Positions 44,354-54,117 of a stretch of DNA of 64,000 bases are shown piece by piece; the first letter of the stretch is position 1, and each line of letters begins with the position of its first letter. The notes under the pieces were generated by a model. It was given only the letters and a program-made list of their open reading frames with translations, was not told the DNA's origin and did not search any database. Origin of the DNA: Luteibacter sp. (GTDB taxonomy: Bacteria > Pseudomonadota > Gammaproteobacteria > Xanthomonadales > Rhodanobacteraceae); contig NZ_WNDO01000003.1 of NCBI RefSeq assembly GCF_009912395.1, positions 1-64,000 of the forward strand, given 5' to 3'. The position numbers were made by a program, and so were the translations under genes.

Positions 44354-45613
44354 CTAGAGGCCGAAGCGTGCCGGCGAATACGGTGTCGGATCGAGCGCAG
44401 GCGCCGGGCCGGCGAGCAGGTTCGCCACCAGTTCACCCGTCGCCGCCGACATGCTGATGCCCAGCATCCCGTGCGCGGTGGCGTAGACCAGGTTCGACCA
44501 CACCGAACTCGGGCCAATGATCGGCACCTCGTCCACGCTCATCGGGCGCCAGCCCCACCACGGCGTGACCTCGCCCTGCCCCTCCGGCTCATGCAGATAG
44601 GACGCGGCGGCGCGTCGCAAAGCGCCGAGACGAATCTCGTTGAGGCCTTCGGCGAAACCGGAAAATTCCATCGTGCTGCCGAGACGGTAACCCGAAGCCC
44701 ACGGCGTGACGCACACCGCGGCGTCGCGCAGCACCAGCGAGTGATGCGGCGGACGTTCCGGCGGACGCTCCCAGGTCAGCGAATAGCCCTTGCCTGGCTG
44801 CATGGGCAAGCGAATATCCAGCAACCGCCCGATCAAGGGCGACCAGGCTCCCAGCGCCATCACGACACGGTCGCCGCTGAAGACACCGCCCGTGGTGCGC
44901 ACATGCGACACCCGGGGGCCGTCGAATACGAATTCGTCCACGCGCGCGCCGGTCTCAATGGCGCCGCCCAGTTCCCGTACGCGACGGGCCAGCTCGGCAA
45001 CATAGCGATCGGGGCGCAGCCGAGCATCACCCGGATGCATCAACCCTCCGACCACGCCCTCGCGCAAAGCAGGCTCCAGGCCCAGCACCTCGTCGCCATC
45101 CAGCACGCGCACATCCATGCCCAGCTTGCGCAGCAGGTCGACATGGGCGCGGTCGCTTCGCAGCGTGGCCTGTTCGCGGTAGACATAGAGTTCGCCCACC
45201 TCCTCGAACTCGCAAGCCAGGCCATCGTTGGCGATGAGATCGCCGAGCAAGGCCTGGGAACGGGCCAGGATGGCCCCACGCGCCTCGCCTGCCCGCTGGT
45301 AATCGCCCCAGGTGCAGCGTCGCGCGAAACCCAGCAGCCACGCCGCCCGGGTCACGTCGGGACGGGGATTCACGTACAGCGGTGCATCGCGACGGAACAT
45401 CGATCGTAACGCCGTGCCGACCATGCCCGGCATGGTCAGGGGGCCGGCGTGGCTGGGCGTGATGGTGCCGCAATTGCCATGCGAGCTGCCGTTGCCGGGC
45501 AGCCCCTGCTCGAGGACACGGACGGAGGCGCCCGCCTTGAGCAGGTAAAGCGCACAGGCCAGGCCGATCACGCCGCCGCCCATGATCAATACGTCGCTTC
45601 GGGATCTATCCAT
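44354..45613 (-). CDS. DadA-like FAD-dependent amino acid oxidoreductase
   Basis: 419 residues of the DAO family with the FAD loop VLIMGGGVIGLACALYLLKAG, SSHGNCGTITPSHAGPLTMP near residue 45, and the C-terminal ATAHGMLGISMSAATGELV. These fit D-amino-acid dehydrogenases, including the D-hydroxyproline dehydrogenase group. It would pass electrons from a D-amino acid to the quinone pool. It stands alone, so the substrate is unclear. Confidence 0.85.
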   Translation of the reverse strand: MDRSRSDVLIMGGGVIGLACALYLLKAGASVRVLEQGLPGNGSSHGNCGTITPSHAGPLTMPGMVGTALRSMFRRDAPLYVNPRPDVTRAAWLLGFARRCTWGDYQRAGEARGAILARSQALLGDLIANDGLACEFEEVGELYVYREQATLRSDRAHVDLLRKLGMDVRVLDGDEVLGLEPALREGVVGGLMHPGDARLRPDRYVAELARRVRELGGAIETGARVDEFVFDGPRVSHVRTTGGVFSGDRVVMALGAWSPLIGRLLDIRLPMQPGKGYSLTWERPPERPPHHSLVLRDAAVCVTPWASGYRLGSTMEFSGFAEGLNEIRLGALRRAAASYLHEPEGQGEVTPWWGWRPMSVDEVPIIGPSSVWSNLVYATAHGMLGISMSAATGELVANLLAGPAPALDPTPYSPARFGL

Positions 45614-45745
45614 CCCCCCAGTTTAACGTTCCGGCCGTCTACGGCGGGCTGTCCGCGACCTGAATTCGTGCATTTTACGAGGTGTTCCATGCAACCTATT
45701 GATTTGATAACCTCCCCATGCCGATCCTGACAGGGGAAACGCCCG

Positions 45746-46318
45746 ATGCGTGCCACCACCACCTTCCGTAGCTCACTCCGTCCGCTGGGCGTCCTCGTCC
45801 TCGCGACCGGGGTCGCGCTGCTGGCCGCGTGTGGCAGCAGCCCGCATCGTCCGTCCTCCTCGCAGCGCAACAACCCGGCCTCGGCCGTGCCCCTGGCCAA
45901 GAACCTCAACTGGTCCACCAAGGCCGCCCTCGCGCCGCCGCCGGACGCGGCCAACGACGTCCTGTTCCGAGCCATCGGCCTGGTCGGCACGCCTTATCGC
46001 TGGGGCGGCAACACCCCCGCGGGCGGTTTCGATTGCAGCGGACTCATCAACTACATCTACCTGACCTCCACCGGCATGAAGCTGCCGCGCACGTCGTCGG
46101 AAATGGCCGCCCTGGACAAGCCGAAAATCCGTGAAACGGAGTTGGCCAGCGGCGACCTCGTGTTCTTCGGCCGTAGTCACGTCACCCACGTGGGCGTCTA
46201 CGTGGGCAAGGGTCGCTTCGTTCACGCGCCCAATTCGGGCGGTACGGTACGACTCGACAACCTCGACGGCGCCTACTGGAAGGACAACTTCGTCTACGGA
46301 CGCCGCGTCCTTAACTGA
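45746..46318 (+). CDS. NlpC/P60-family lipoprotein hydrolase
   Basis: 190 residues. A lipoprotein signal ends at LAAC (Cys29). The NlpC/P60 domain has catalytic Cys97 (GGFDCSGL), His148 (HVTHVGVYVG) and His160 (FVHAPNSGG), the Spr-like set for cleaving peptidoglycan peptides. The GTPYRWGGNTP segment is diagnostic. It is likely anchored in the outer membrane and helps murein growth. Monocistronic. Confidence 0.93.
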   Translation: MRATTTFRSSLRPLGVLVLATGVALLAACGSSPHRPSSSQRNNPASAVPLAKNLNWSTKAALAPPPDAANDVLFRAIGLVGTPYRWGGNTPAGGFDCSGLINYIYLTSTGMKLPRTSSEMAALDKPKIRETELASGDLVFFGRSHVTHVGVYVGKGRFVHAPNSGGTVRLDNLDGAYWKDNFVYGRRVLN

Positions 46319-46349
46319 ACGGTTGGCAACAACGAGACATGTGTCACAT

Positions 46350-46377
46350 CAATTAAATTGCACGCGATTTAATTGCG
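46350..46377. promoter_or_regulatory. OhrR-like double inverted repeat upstream of ohr
   Basis: CAATTAAATTG (46350-46360) followed by CGATTTAATTGCG (46364-46376): two AT-rich imperfect palindromes about 68-95 bp before the ohr start. This is the usual shape of MarR-type OhrR operators in Xanthomonas. No ohrR gene is in this window, so the regulator would act from elsewhere. Confidence 0.6.
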
Positions 46378-46444
46378 TACTTAGATATTACCCATGGCCC
46401 GGCAAACGCCGACGCCCTCCTCCCTGACGACAAAGGACCACGAC

Positions 46445-46897
46445 ATGAGCAACCTCTCGAAAGTGCAGAAGATCGTCTACACCGCCCACGCCAAGGTCGC
46501 CGGTGGCCGCGAAGGTCACGTCAAGAGCGACGACGGCCTGATCGACCTGCAGCTGCGCCTGCCGAAGGAAATGGGCGGCGCCGGTGGCGGCAGCAACCCG
46601 GAGCAGCTCTTCGCCGCCGGCTACGCCGCCTGCTTCGAAGGTGCCGTGCGGTTCGTCGCCGGCCAGAAGAAGGTCAAGGTCGACGACGCCTCGGTGTCCA
46701 GCAGCGTCGGTATCGGTCCGCGCGAAGGCTCGGGCTTTGCCATCCAGGTCAAGCTCGAAGTGAGCCTGCCGGGCGTGGACGACGCCACCGCCCACGACAT
46801 CGTGAAGACCGCCCACCACGACGTCTGCCCGTACTCGCACGCCACCCGCGGCAATGTCGACGTGGACGTGTCGGTCAACGGCAAGGCCGTGGCGTAA
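46445..46897 (+). CDS. ohr: Organic hydroperoxide resistance protein Ohr
   Basis: 150 residues of the Ohr/OsmC family. The peroxidatic Cys63 (AACFEGA) and resolving Cys128 (DVCPYSHATRGN) are present, along with GGSNPEQLFAAGYAACF. Ohr reduces organic and fatty-acid hydroperoxides using lipoylated partners. The start at 46445 (MSNLSKVQK) has AAGGA upstream; an earlier in-frame ATG at 46394 adds an unconserved stretch. Confidence 0.94.
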   Translation: MSNLSKVQKIVYTAHAKVAGGREGHVKSDDGLIDLQLRLPKEMGGAGGGSNPEQLFAAGYAACFEGAVRFVAGQKKVKVDDASVSSSVGIGPREGSGFAIQVKLEVSLPGVDDATAHDIVKTAHHDVCPYSHATRGNVDVDVSVNGKAVA

Positions 46898-46920
46898 GCC
46901 TGCCTTTCCTGGTGAGATCG

Positions 46921-46947
46921 AAACGGCGCCCTCGGGCGCCGTTTTTC
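46921..46947 (+). terminator. Terminator after ohr
   Basis: AAACGGCGCCCTCGGGCGCC then GTTTTTC: a perfect stem with U tract 24 bp after the ohr stop. Confidence 0.9.
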
Positions 46948-47055
46948 ATTTCTGAATCGATGCCACGCCGTGCGTGACATCCCCGACTTCCGGCACACCC
47001 CAGCGATCCCGACCCGGCGCACATTGCCGCGCACCGCCATGCGAAAGGATCCGTC

Positions 47056-47748
47056 ATGCACCCCTCAAGCCGGCAGGCCCGGATCGCAGGCTCGCTGTTC
47101 CTGCTGCTCATCCTGGTCGCGCCGATCCGGCTGATCTACATCCCCGACACCTTGTTCGTCGGCGGCGATCCCGCCGCGACCGCGCGCAACATCGCCGAAC
47201 AGGCAACGCTGTTCCGACTGGGTATCGTGGCCGACATGGCGGCTGGCCTGCTGATGATCTTCATCACCCTCGCCTTGCGCCGATTGCTGCTGTCGGTGGA
47301 CGAAGGCATGAGCCGTGCCGTCGTGATCCTGGGGGGCGTGTTGCCGGCGGCGCTGTACTTCGCCAACACCGTCAACGATGCCGCCGCGCTGACGCTCATC
47401 CATGCGCCACCTTATCTGGATGCCTTCAGCCAGGCGCAACGCGAAGCCTTGGCGCTGTTCTTCCTGCGCCTGCATGGCCAGACCGTGTACGCGGCGGAAA
47501 TGTTCTGGGGTGCCTGGCTGCTACCGTTGGCGCTGTTGGTCTATCGCTCGGGCTTCCTGCCCCGATTGCTGGGCGCGTGGCTTTTCGTCAACGGCCTGGC
47601 CTACATCGCGCAGAGCGTCGTCGCCTTCCTCGCGCCGTCCTGTCTGGACTCGCTGTCCGACATCTGTTCGCCCATCCAGTTCGGCGAGATCGCCTTCACC
47701 CTGTGGCTGCTTCTCATGGGCGTGAAGCCTCGCGCCAACCCTTTGTAG
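47056..47748 (+). CDS. DUF4386-family membrane protein
   Basis: 230 residues with about seven hydrophobic segments. The early RIAGSLFLLLILVAPIR and the HGQTVYAAEMFWGAWLLPLALLVYRSGFLPRLLG segment match the DUF4386 family of multi-pass proteins of unknown role. Its TAG stop (47746-47748) is supplied by the head of a REP element, so the C-terminus ends abruptly after KPRANPL. Confidence 0.82.
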   Translation: MHPSSRQARIAGSLFLLLILVAPIRLIYIPDTLFVGGDPAATARNIAEQATLFRLGIVADMAAGLLMIFITLALRRLLLSVDEGMSRAVVILGGVLPAALYFANTVNDAAALTLIHAPPYLDAFSQAQREALALFFLRLHGQTVYAAEMFWGAWLLPLALLVYRSGFLPRLLGAWLFVNGLAYIAQSVVAFLAPSCLDSLSDICSPIQFGEIAFTLWLLLMGVKPRANPL

Positions 47749-47810
47749 GAGCGCGCTTGCGCGCGATGGGGGTTACGCTCCCCCCGGATCGCGCGCAAGC
47801 GCGCTCCTAC
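47745..47810. repeat. REP inverted pair (provides the stop codon of the DUF4386 gene)
   Basis: GTAGGAGCGCGCTTGCGCG and the complement ending CGCTCCTAC around a GGGGGTTACGCTCCCCC hairpin core. The left TAG at 47746-47748 is the stop codon of the upstream gene. Confidence 0.92.
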
Positions 47811-47811
47811 A

Positions 47812-47843
47812 AAAAAACGGCCGGGTTTCCCCGGCCGTTTTTC
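47812..47843. terminator. Bidirectional terminator between DUF4386 and slyD-like genes
   Basis: AAAAAACGGCCGGGTTTCCC then CGGCCGTTTTTC: a GC stem with A and T tracts on the two sides, able to stop both convergent transcripts. Confidence 0.9.
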
Positions 47844-47863
47844 ATGCGTCGAGCGTTGGCGGC

Positions 47864-48352
47864 TCAGTGCTCGCCGTCGCCCTTCGGATGCGCGTGGCCG
47901 TGGGCGATTTCCTCTTCCGAGGCGTCGCGGACGGTCTGCACGTCGATGTTGAAGTTCAGCGTCTTGCCGGCCATCGGGTGGTTGAGGTCGATGTCGACCA
48001 CGCTGGAACCGACCTTCTGCACCACCACCACGCGCTGACCGCCTTCCTTCAAGGAGAGGATCGTGCTGTCGCCGGCCTTGAGGCCCTTGCCCTGCTTCGG
48101 GAAGTACTTCTTCGGCACGCGCTGAGTCTGGCCTTCCTGGCGCGGACCGTAGCCCTGCTCCGGGGCGATCTCGAGATCGAACTTGTCGCCCACCGACTTG
48201 CCTTCCAGGCCGGCTTCCATGCCCGGGATCAGCTGGCCGTGGCCGAGCAGGATCCACAGCGGTTCGCCGCCTTCGACCGAGCTTTCGACCTGCTGGCCGT
48301 CGACCGAGAGGGAGTAGTGGAACGAGATGACCTTGTCCTTGCCAGCCTGCAT
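47864..48352 (-). CDS. FKBP-type peptidyl-prolyl isomerase, SlyD-like
   Basis: 162 residues with the FKBP half-domain (VEGGEPLWILLGHGQLIPGME), an inserted IF chaperone domain (residues about 75-120) and LNHPMAGKTLNF, diagnostic of SlyD. The C-terminal HGHAHPKGDGEH is a short metal-binding His stretch, weaker than the E. coli SlyD tail. It would help fold proteins and perhaps deliver nickel. The start at 48352 is chosen because MQAGKDKVISFHY matches the family start. Confidence 0.92.
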   Translation of the reverse strand: MQAGKDKVISFHYSLSVDGQQVESSVEGGEPLWILLGHGQLIPGMEAGLEGKSVGDKFDLEIAPEQGYGPRQEGQTQRVPKKYFPKQGKGLKAGDSTILSLKEGGQRVVVVQKVGSSVVDIDLNHPMAGKTLNFNIDVQTVRDASEEEIAHGHAHPKGDGEH

Positions 48353-48405
48353 GTTGGTTTCTACCGAAGGAAAACGGGGCATTTTAGCGGCCGCCCCGGT
48401 CGCCG

Positions 48406-49641
48406 TCACGCCGCCCCGCGATCCTTGCCAAAACCGACGCCCCGGGCCTCGGGGCCCAACCAGGTCAGCACGGCCAACAGGACCGCCACGGCGGCGATCC
48501 AGACCGACATGGAGAAGGCCAGACCGGTGCCGTGGTAATCGGCCAGCCGGGTCTGCGCCGTGGCCGTGATCGCGGCCAGCAGGTTGCCCATCTGGTAGGC
48601 GAAGCCGGGCAGCGTCCCGCGAACGGCGTCGGGCGAGAGTTCATTGAGATGGGTCGGAACCACGCCCCAGGCACCCTGCACCATCACCTGGATCAGGAAG
48701 GCGCCCAGTCCTAGCAGGAGCAACGAGCCGCCGTAGGTCCACAAGGGAATGACCGGGATGGCCAGCACGGCCGCGATCATGATGGTCCGGCGCCGGCCGA
48801 TGCGCTCGGAGAGCGAACCGAAGGTCAGGCCACCCACCAGCGCACCCAGGTTGAGCAGCGCCGTCAGCAGGAAGGCCTTCGCCGAGCCGCCCGGGATATG
48901 CAGGCTGTCCTGGACGAAGGTGGGGTACATGTCCTGCGAGCCGTGGCTGAACATGTTGAACGCCGCCATCAGCAGCATGAGGTAGACGAAGAGCTTCCAG
49001 TGCCCGCGCATGGAGACGAAGACGCTCTCGCGCACCTGGGAACGGCGCCCTTCCCACACCGGCGACTCGGGCACCTTGCGGCGGATGTACAGCACCAGCA
49101 GGGCGGGCAGCGCGCCGACCACGAACAGGCCCCGCCAGCCGATATGGTCCACGAGGAGCCAGTTGGCCAGCGCGGCAAGGAAGAAGCCGCAGGGGTAGCC
49201 GCTCTGAAGCAGGCCGGAGACGAAGCCGCGCGACTTCGCCGGGATGGACTCCATCGCCAGCGACGCGCCGATACCCCACTCGCCGCCCATCGCCACGCCG
49301 AACAGGAAGCGCAGGCCCAGCAGCACGGTGATCGACGGCGCGAAGGCGCAGGCGACCTCGAGCACCGAGAACAGCACGATGTCGAACATCAGCACCGGGC
49401 GGCGTCCGTAGCGGTCGGCCAGTCGCCCGAAGATCAGGGCGCCGATCGGGCGTGCCGCCAGGGTGAGGAACAGGCCGTAGGTGACTTCCTCGCGCTGGAC
49501 GTGGAATTCGCTCGTGATGGCCGTGATCACGAAGGTGAGCAGGAAATAATCGAAGGCGTCGAGGGTCCAGCCGAGGAAGCTGGCGAGGACCGTATGCCGC
49601 TGCGTGGAATCGAGTTCTCGCAGCGCGGCGGGCAAAGGCAT
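48406..49641 (-). CDS. MFS transporter, carboxylate/sialate:proton symporter type
   Basis: 411 residues with 12 membrane segments, the DYFLLTFVI-type first helix (GWTLDAFDYFLLT), RLADRYGRRPVL between helices 2 and 3, and GSLSERIGRRRTI as the mirrored motif in the second half. The pattern fits the lactate/sialic-acid/aromatic-acid symporter group. Its substrate cannot be read from sequence, and no metabolic genes accompany it. Confidence 0.85.
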   Translation of the reverse strand: MPLPAALRELDSTQRHTVLASFLGWTLDAFDYFLLTFVITAITSEFHVQREEVTYGLFLTLAARPIGALIFGRLADRYGRRPVLMFDIVLFSVLEVACAFAPSITVLLGLRFLFGVAMGGEWGIGASLAMESIPAKSRGFVSGLLQSGYPCGFFLAALANWLLVDHIGWRGLFVVGALPALLVLYIRRKVPESPVWEGRRSQVRESVFVSMRGHWKLFVYLMLLMAAFNMFSHGSQDMYPTFVQDSLHIPGGSAKAFLLTALLNLGALVGGLTFGSLSERIGRRRTIMIAAVLAIPVIPLWTYGGSLLLLGLGAFLIQVMVQGAWGVVPTHLNELSPDAVRGTLPGFAYQMGNLLAAITATAQTRLADYHGTGLAFSMSVWIAAVAVLLAVLTWLGPEARGVGFGKDRGAA

Positions 49642-49770
49642 CAGAAATTCCTCAAACTATCGGCGGCGCCGAGGCTAGCACAGCACCGGTGCCCACCACG
49701 CTCCGTCGACGGAGCGATAACGCGCCCTGGCTACACTGCAAGGGCATCCAAAGGCAAAGGGAGGACTCAC

Positions 49771-50127
49771 ATGCAGCACGCACGCTTCATCGGTTCCATC
49801 GCCCTCACCGCGTTTCTCCTCGCTGGCGCCGCCAGCGCTCAACCCGACCAACAAACCGGCGCCAGTGGCGCACCTGCGCCACGCGGCGCGCAAAGCGCCG
49901 CCCAGTCCACGCCGACAGCCGGCGACCAGGGCGACGCACCGTCGTTCGCCGACCTGGACAAGGACAACAAGGGCTATATCAAGCGCGGCGACGTGCCCAA
50001 GGACAACGAAGCGCTGAAGCAGCTTCGCGCCCACTTCAACGAAGCCGACCAGAACCACGACGGCCGTGTCGACAAGGGCGAGTACGACGCCTACGTCAAC
50101 AAGAACAAGGCGCCAACGCAACACTGA
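49771..50127 (+). CDS. Secreted EF-hand calcium-binding protein
   Basis: 118 residues: signal peptide (1-23, ending ASAQ), a low-complexity Pro/Ala/Gln linker, then two EF-hands. The second loop, D93-QNHDGRVDKGE104, is canonical; the first (D63 to D74, DKDNKGYIKRGD) is a weaker version. It would bind Ca2+ in the periplasm. GGGAGGA lies just upstream of the start. No partner gene is apparent. Confidence 0.88.
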   Translation: MQHARFIGSIALTAFLLAGAASAQPDQQTGASGAPAPRGAQSAAQSTPTAGDQGDAPSFADLDKDNKGYIKRGDVPKDNEALKQLRAHFNEADQNHDGRVDKGEYDAYVNKNKAPTQH

Positions 50128-50183
50128 TATCTTGCGGTCGGGCGTGCATCCACGCCCGACCCTTCCGACATCAAGGACGAACC

Positions 50184-50849
50184 ATGCTTCCCGACGCCCG
50201 TACGCGGCGCCTGATCGCCTCACGCTTCACCCGCCCCGGCGATCGCTATTACATCCTCGGCAAGCTCGCCAGCGACCCGGTCTACGGGGCCACGGCACGC
50301 GCCATCGCGGGGCGTCGCATGCCGCTGCTGGATATCGGTTGCGGCCTGGGCATCCTCGGCCACTACCTGCACGCCTGCGACGTGCTCGACGGGTACCGAG
50401 GCCTCGACAGCGACGAAGCGAAGATCGCCCGGGGACGGATCGCGGCACGGGACGCGGATCTGGGCCACCAGCTCGAACTGCACGAAGACGACGCCACCAC
50501 GCCCCAGCCCATGCGCGGCCACGTCGCCCTGCTCGACGTGCTGCACTACCTGCCCCGCGAGCGCCAGCCCGACCTCCTGCGTTACGCCCTAGACCACCTC
50601 GCCGACGACGGCGTGCTGGTCCTGCGCACCGTCCTGCGCGACGGATCCTGGCGGTTCCGCGCCACCGTCTGGGAGGAACGATTCATCAAGGCGGTGGGCT
50701 GGATCCCCGGAGGGGCGCAGCACTTTCCCTGCGCCGAGGAGATCCGCCAGGCCCTGGAACCGCACGGCATCACGGTGGCCTTCCAGCCGATGTACGGCCG
50801 CACCCCCTACAACAGCTGGCTGATGACAGCCTCCAAAAAACCCATGTAG
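50184..50849 (+). CDS. Class I SAM-dependent methyltransferase
   Basis: 221 residues. The SAM site LLDIGCGLGILGHYL is at about 48-62, followed by YRGLDSDE (acidic end of beta2) and VALLDVLHYLP. The C-terminal part has VGWIPGGAQHFPC. The acceptor is unknown. Its TAG stop (50847-50849) comes from the head of a REP element, and the last residues (ASKKPM) look unconserved, so the C-terminus may have been shortened or reset. Confidence 0.85.
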   Translation: MLPDARTRRLIASRFTRPGDRYYILGKLASDPVYGATARAIAGRRMPLLDIGCGLGILGHYLHACDVLDGYRGLDSDEAKIARGRIAARDADLGHQLELHEDDATTPQPMRGHVALLDVLHYLPRERQPDLLRYALDHLADDGVLVLRTVLRDGSWRFRATVWEERFIKAVGWIPGGAQHFPCAEEIRQALEPHGITVAFQPMYGRTPYNSWLMTASKKPM

Positions 50850-50920
50850 GAGCGCGCTTGCGCGCGATGGGGGACGGTCGACTCACCGCCCCGGACCATC
50901 GCGCGCAAGCGCGCTCCTAC
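50846..50920. repeat. REP inverted pair (provides the stop codon of the methyltransferase gene)
   Basis: GTAGGAGCGCGCTTGCGCG on the left and the complement ending CGCTCCTAC on the right with a 30-bp loop. TAG at 50847-50849 is the stop codon of the preceding gene. Confidence 0.92.
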
Positions 50921-50940
50921 AAGGGCGCCCCTTTGTGCGA

Positions 50941-50959
50941 TGCAATATGGTATATTGCA
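50941..50959. promoter_or_regulatory. Palindrome in the upstream region of the DEAD-box helicase gene
   Basis: TGCAATATGGTATATTGCA is a perfect 8-bp inverted repeat with a three-base spacer, 186 bp before the helicase start. The AT-rich TATGGTATATT could double as an extended -10 region, leaving a leader of about 170 nt, as is common for cold-shock-controlled helicase genes. The binding factor is unknown. Confidence 0.5.
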
Positions 50960-51144
50960 CAGGTCGTGCCGCCGCTATCGACTCCCTTGCGGAGCTTCAG
51001 GCAGGGATTCCATCCCTCCCCGTTCCCCCACCCCCGACAAGCGCACGCGACACCGGTCAGCCCAGCCCCATGCGCTGCGCGGCCGCCGAATTCATCACTC
51101 GCAGCGCGGTTCCAGGGAACGCTCGGGTAACGCAGGAGTTTTCC

Positions 51145-52571
<1,427 letters not shown>

Positions 52572-52575
<4 letters not shown>

Positions 52576-53126
52576 CCTTCCGCGCGGACCTTCGCGGTGA
52601 GGACGTGGTCCTCCCAGAGGCCGTCGATCTTCAGGTAACGCTTCGCATAGCCCTCCTTCTCGAAACCCAGACGGTCGAGAAGGCGGGCACTGCGTTCGTT
52701 GCGCGGAATGTAGTTCGCCATCACCCGATGGAAATCCAGCGGACCGAAGGCGTAGCGCACCGCGGCGTCCAGCGCCTCGTACATGTATCCCTGCCCCTCG
52801 TGGCGATGCGAGATGCCATAGCCGAGGTGGCAGGCCTGGAACACGCCACGGACGACGTTGCCAAAGGTCAGGCTGGCGATCATCTCGCCGCTGTCGGGTG
52901 AGAGCACCACGAACGGATAACCCCGGTCGGCGCGGGCCGCTTCGAGGCCAGCCTCAATCGTGAGCCGCGCGCCTTCCAGCGAGAAATGCGATTCCGTGCG
53001 CAAGGGCTCCCAGGGGCCGAGGTGCTCGCGGTTCTCGACGCGATAGCGCCGAAGCAGCTCCGCCTCCTCGACATCGAGCAGGCGGATGATCGTGCGCTGG
53101 GTGCGTATCCGTACCGGTTCGCTCAT
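52572..53126 (-). CDS. RimJ-like GNAT acetyltransferase
   Basis: 184 residues of the RimJ/RimL group: RTIIRLLDVEEAELLRRYRVEN near the start, LGYGISHRHEGQGYMYEAL for acetyl-CoA binding, and MANYIPRNERSARLLDRLGFEKEG. Such enzymes acetylate ribosomal-protein N-termini (S5 for RimJ) or small substrates. Its start overlaps the fghA stop by four bases (ATGA), so the two are co-translated. Confidence 0.9.
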
Positions 53127-53971
53127 CGCGCCAGCGCTGCCGCATGATGGCGCAGGTGATCCTCGACGAAGCTCTGGATGAAGTAGTAACTGTGGTCGTA
53201 GCCCGGACGCATGCGCAGGTCGAGCGTTTGCCCGGCGTCTTCGCAGGCGGCCTCGAAACGTTGCGGCTGCAACTGGTTCAACAGGAAACCATCCGCCTCG
53301 CCCTGATCGATCAGGATCGTGCCGTCGAAACGGGCGCCGTCCTTCACCAGTTCGGTCGCGTCGTAACGCTTCCATGCCTTGCGGTCGTCGCCGAGATAGC
53401 GCGGAAAGGCCTTCTCGCCCCAGGGCACGCTCGCCGGTGCCACGATAGGTGCGAAGGCGGATACCGAACGGAAACGGCCCGGGTTGCGCAGAGCGATCGT
53501 CAGCGCGCCATGGCCGCCCATGGAGTGTCCGAAGATGCCTTGGCGTCCCATATCCAGCGGAAAGTGCTCCGCGACGACGCGGGGCAGTTCGTCCACCACA
53601 TAGCTGTACATGCGGAAGCGTTCCGCCCAGGGTGCCTCGGTGGCGTCCAGGTAAAAACCGGCACCTTCACCGAACTCCCAGTCCCCGGTGGCGCCGGCGA
53701 TACCGGTCTCCCGGGGGCTCGTATCCGGCATGACCAGGGCCAGTCCCAGCTCTGCGGCCAGGCGCTGGGCACCGGCCTTGATCGTGAAGGTCTCGGCGGT
53801 GCAGGTCAGGCCTGCCAGGTACCAGAGCACCGGTACCGGGCCCTGCTCCGCCGCTGGCGGCAGATAGACCGCGAAGCGCATGGGGCCGCCGCAGGCCTCG
53901 GATTCATGGGTGTAGAAGCCCTGGGTTCCGCCGAAGCAACGCTGCCCGGAAACCGTCTCGATTGTCGTCAT
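53123..53971 (-). CDS. fghA: S-formylglutathione hydrolase
   Basis: 282 residues of the esterase D family. The nucleophile is in GIFGHSMGGHGAL, with the acid in IDQGEADGFL and the catalytic His in GYDHSYYFI near the C-terminus. YLAGLTCTAETFTIKAGAQR is family-specific. It completes glutathione-dependent formaldehyde detoxification, but the usual frmA partner is not adjacent. An ATG at 53980 (three codons earlier) is equally possible; neither has a strong ribosome site. Confidence 0.94.
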   Translation of the reverse strand: MTTIETVSGQRCFGGTQGFYTHESEACGGPMRFAVYLPPAAEQGPVPVLWYLAGLTCTAETFTIKAGAQRLAAELGLALVMPDTSPRETGIAGATGDWEFGEGAGFYLDATEAPWAERFRMYSYVVDELPRVVAEHFPLDMGRQGIFGHSMGGHGALTIALRNPGRFRSVSAFAPIVAPASVPWGEKAFPRYLGDDRKAWKRYDATELVKDGARFDGTILIDQGEADGFLLNQLQPQRFEAACEDAGQTLDLRMRPGYDHSYYFIQSFVEDHLRHHAAALAR

Positions 53972-54117
53972 ACCTGCCATCCCAACTGAAGCTGACCCGG
54001 AAGTCTAACCTCGTTCATGAATTCGTTCGAAAACCAAGGCGTAACACTTACTTCACTGCTACAATGGCATTACTGCCCGGCGCCGAACGTCGCCGCCGCG
54101 CCCCCCCTGAGGTCGCC

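Noticed and set aside
50935-51144. In-frame N-terminal extension of the RhlE-like helicase from a GTG in the palindrome
   Set aside because: The extension is unlike helicase N-termini, and the ATG at 51145 has a clear ribosome site; the region is better read as a leader.
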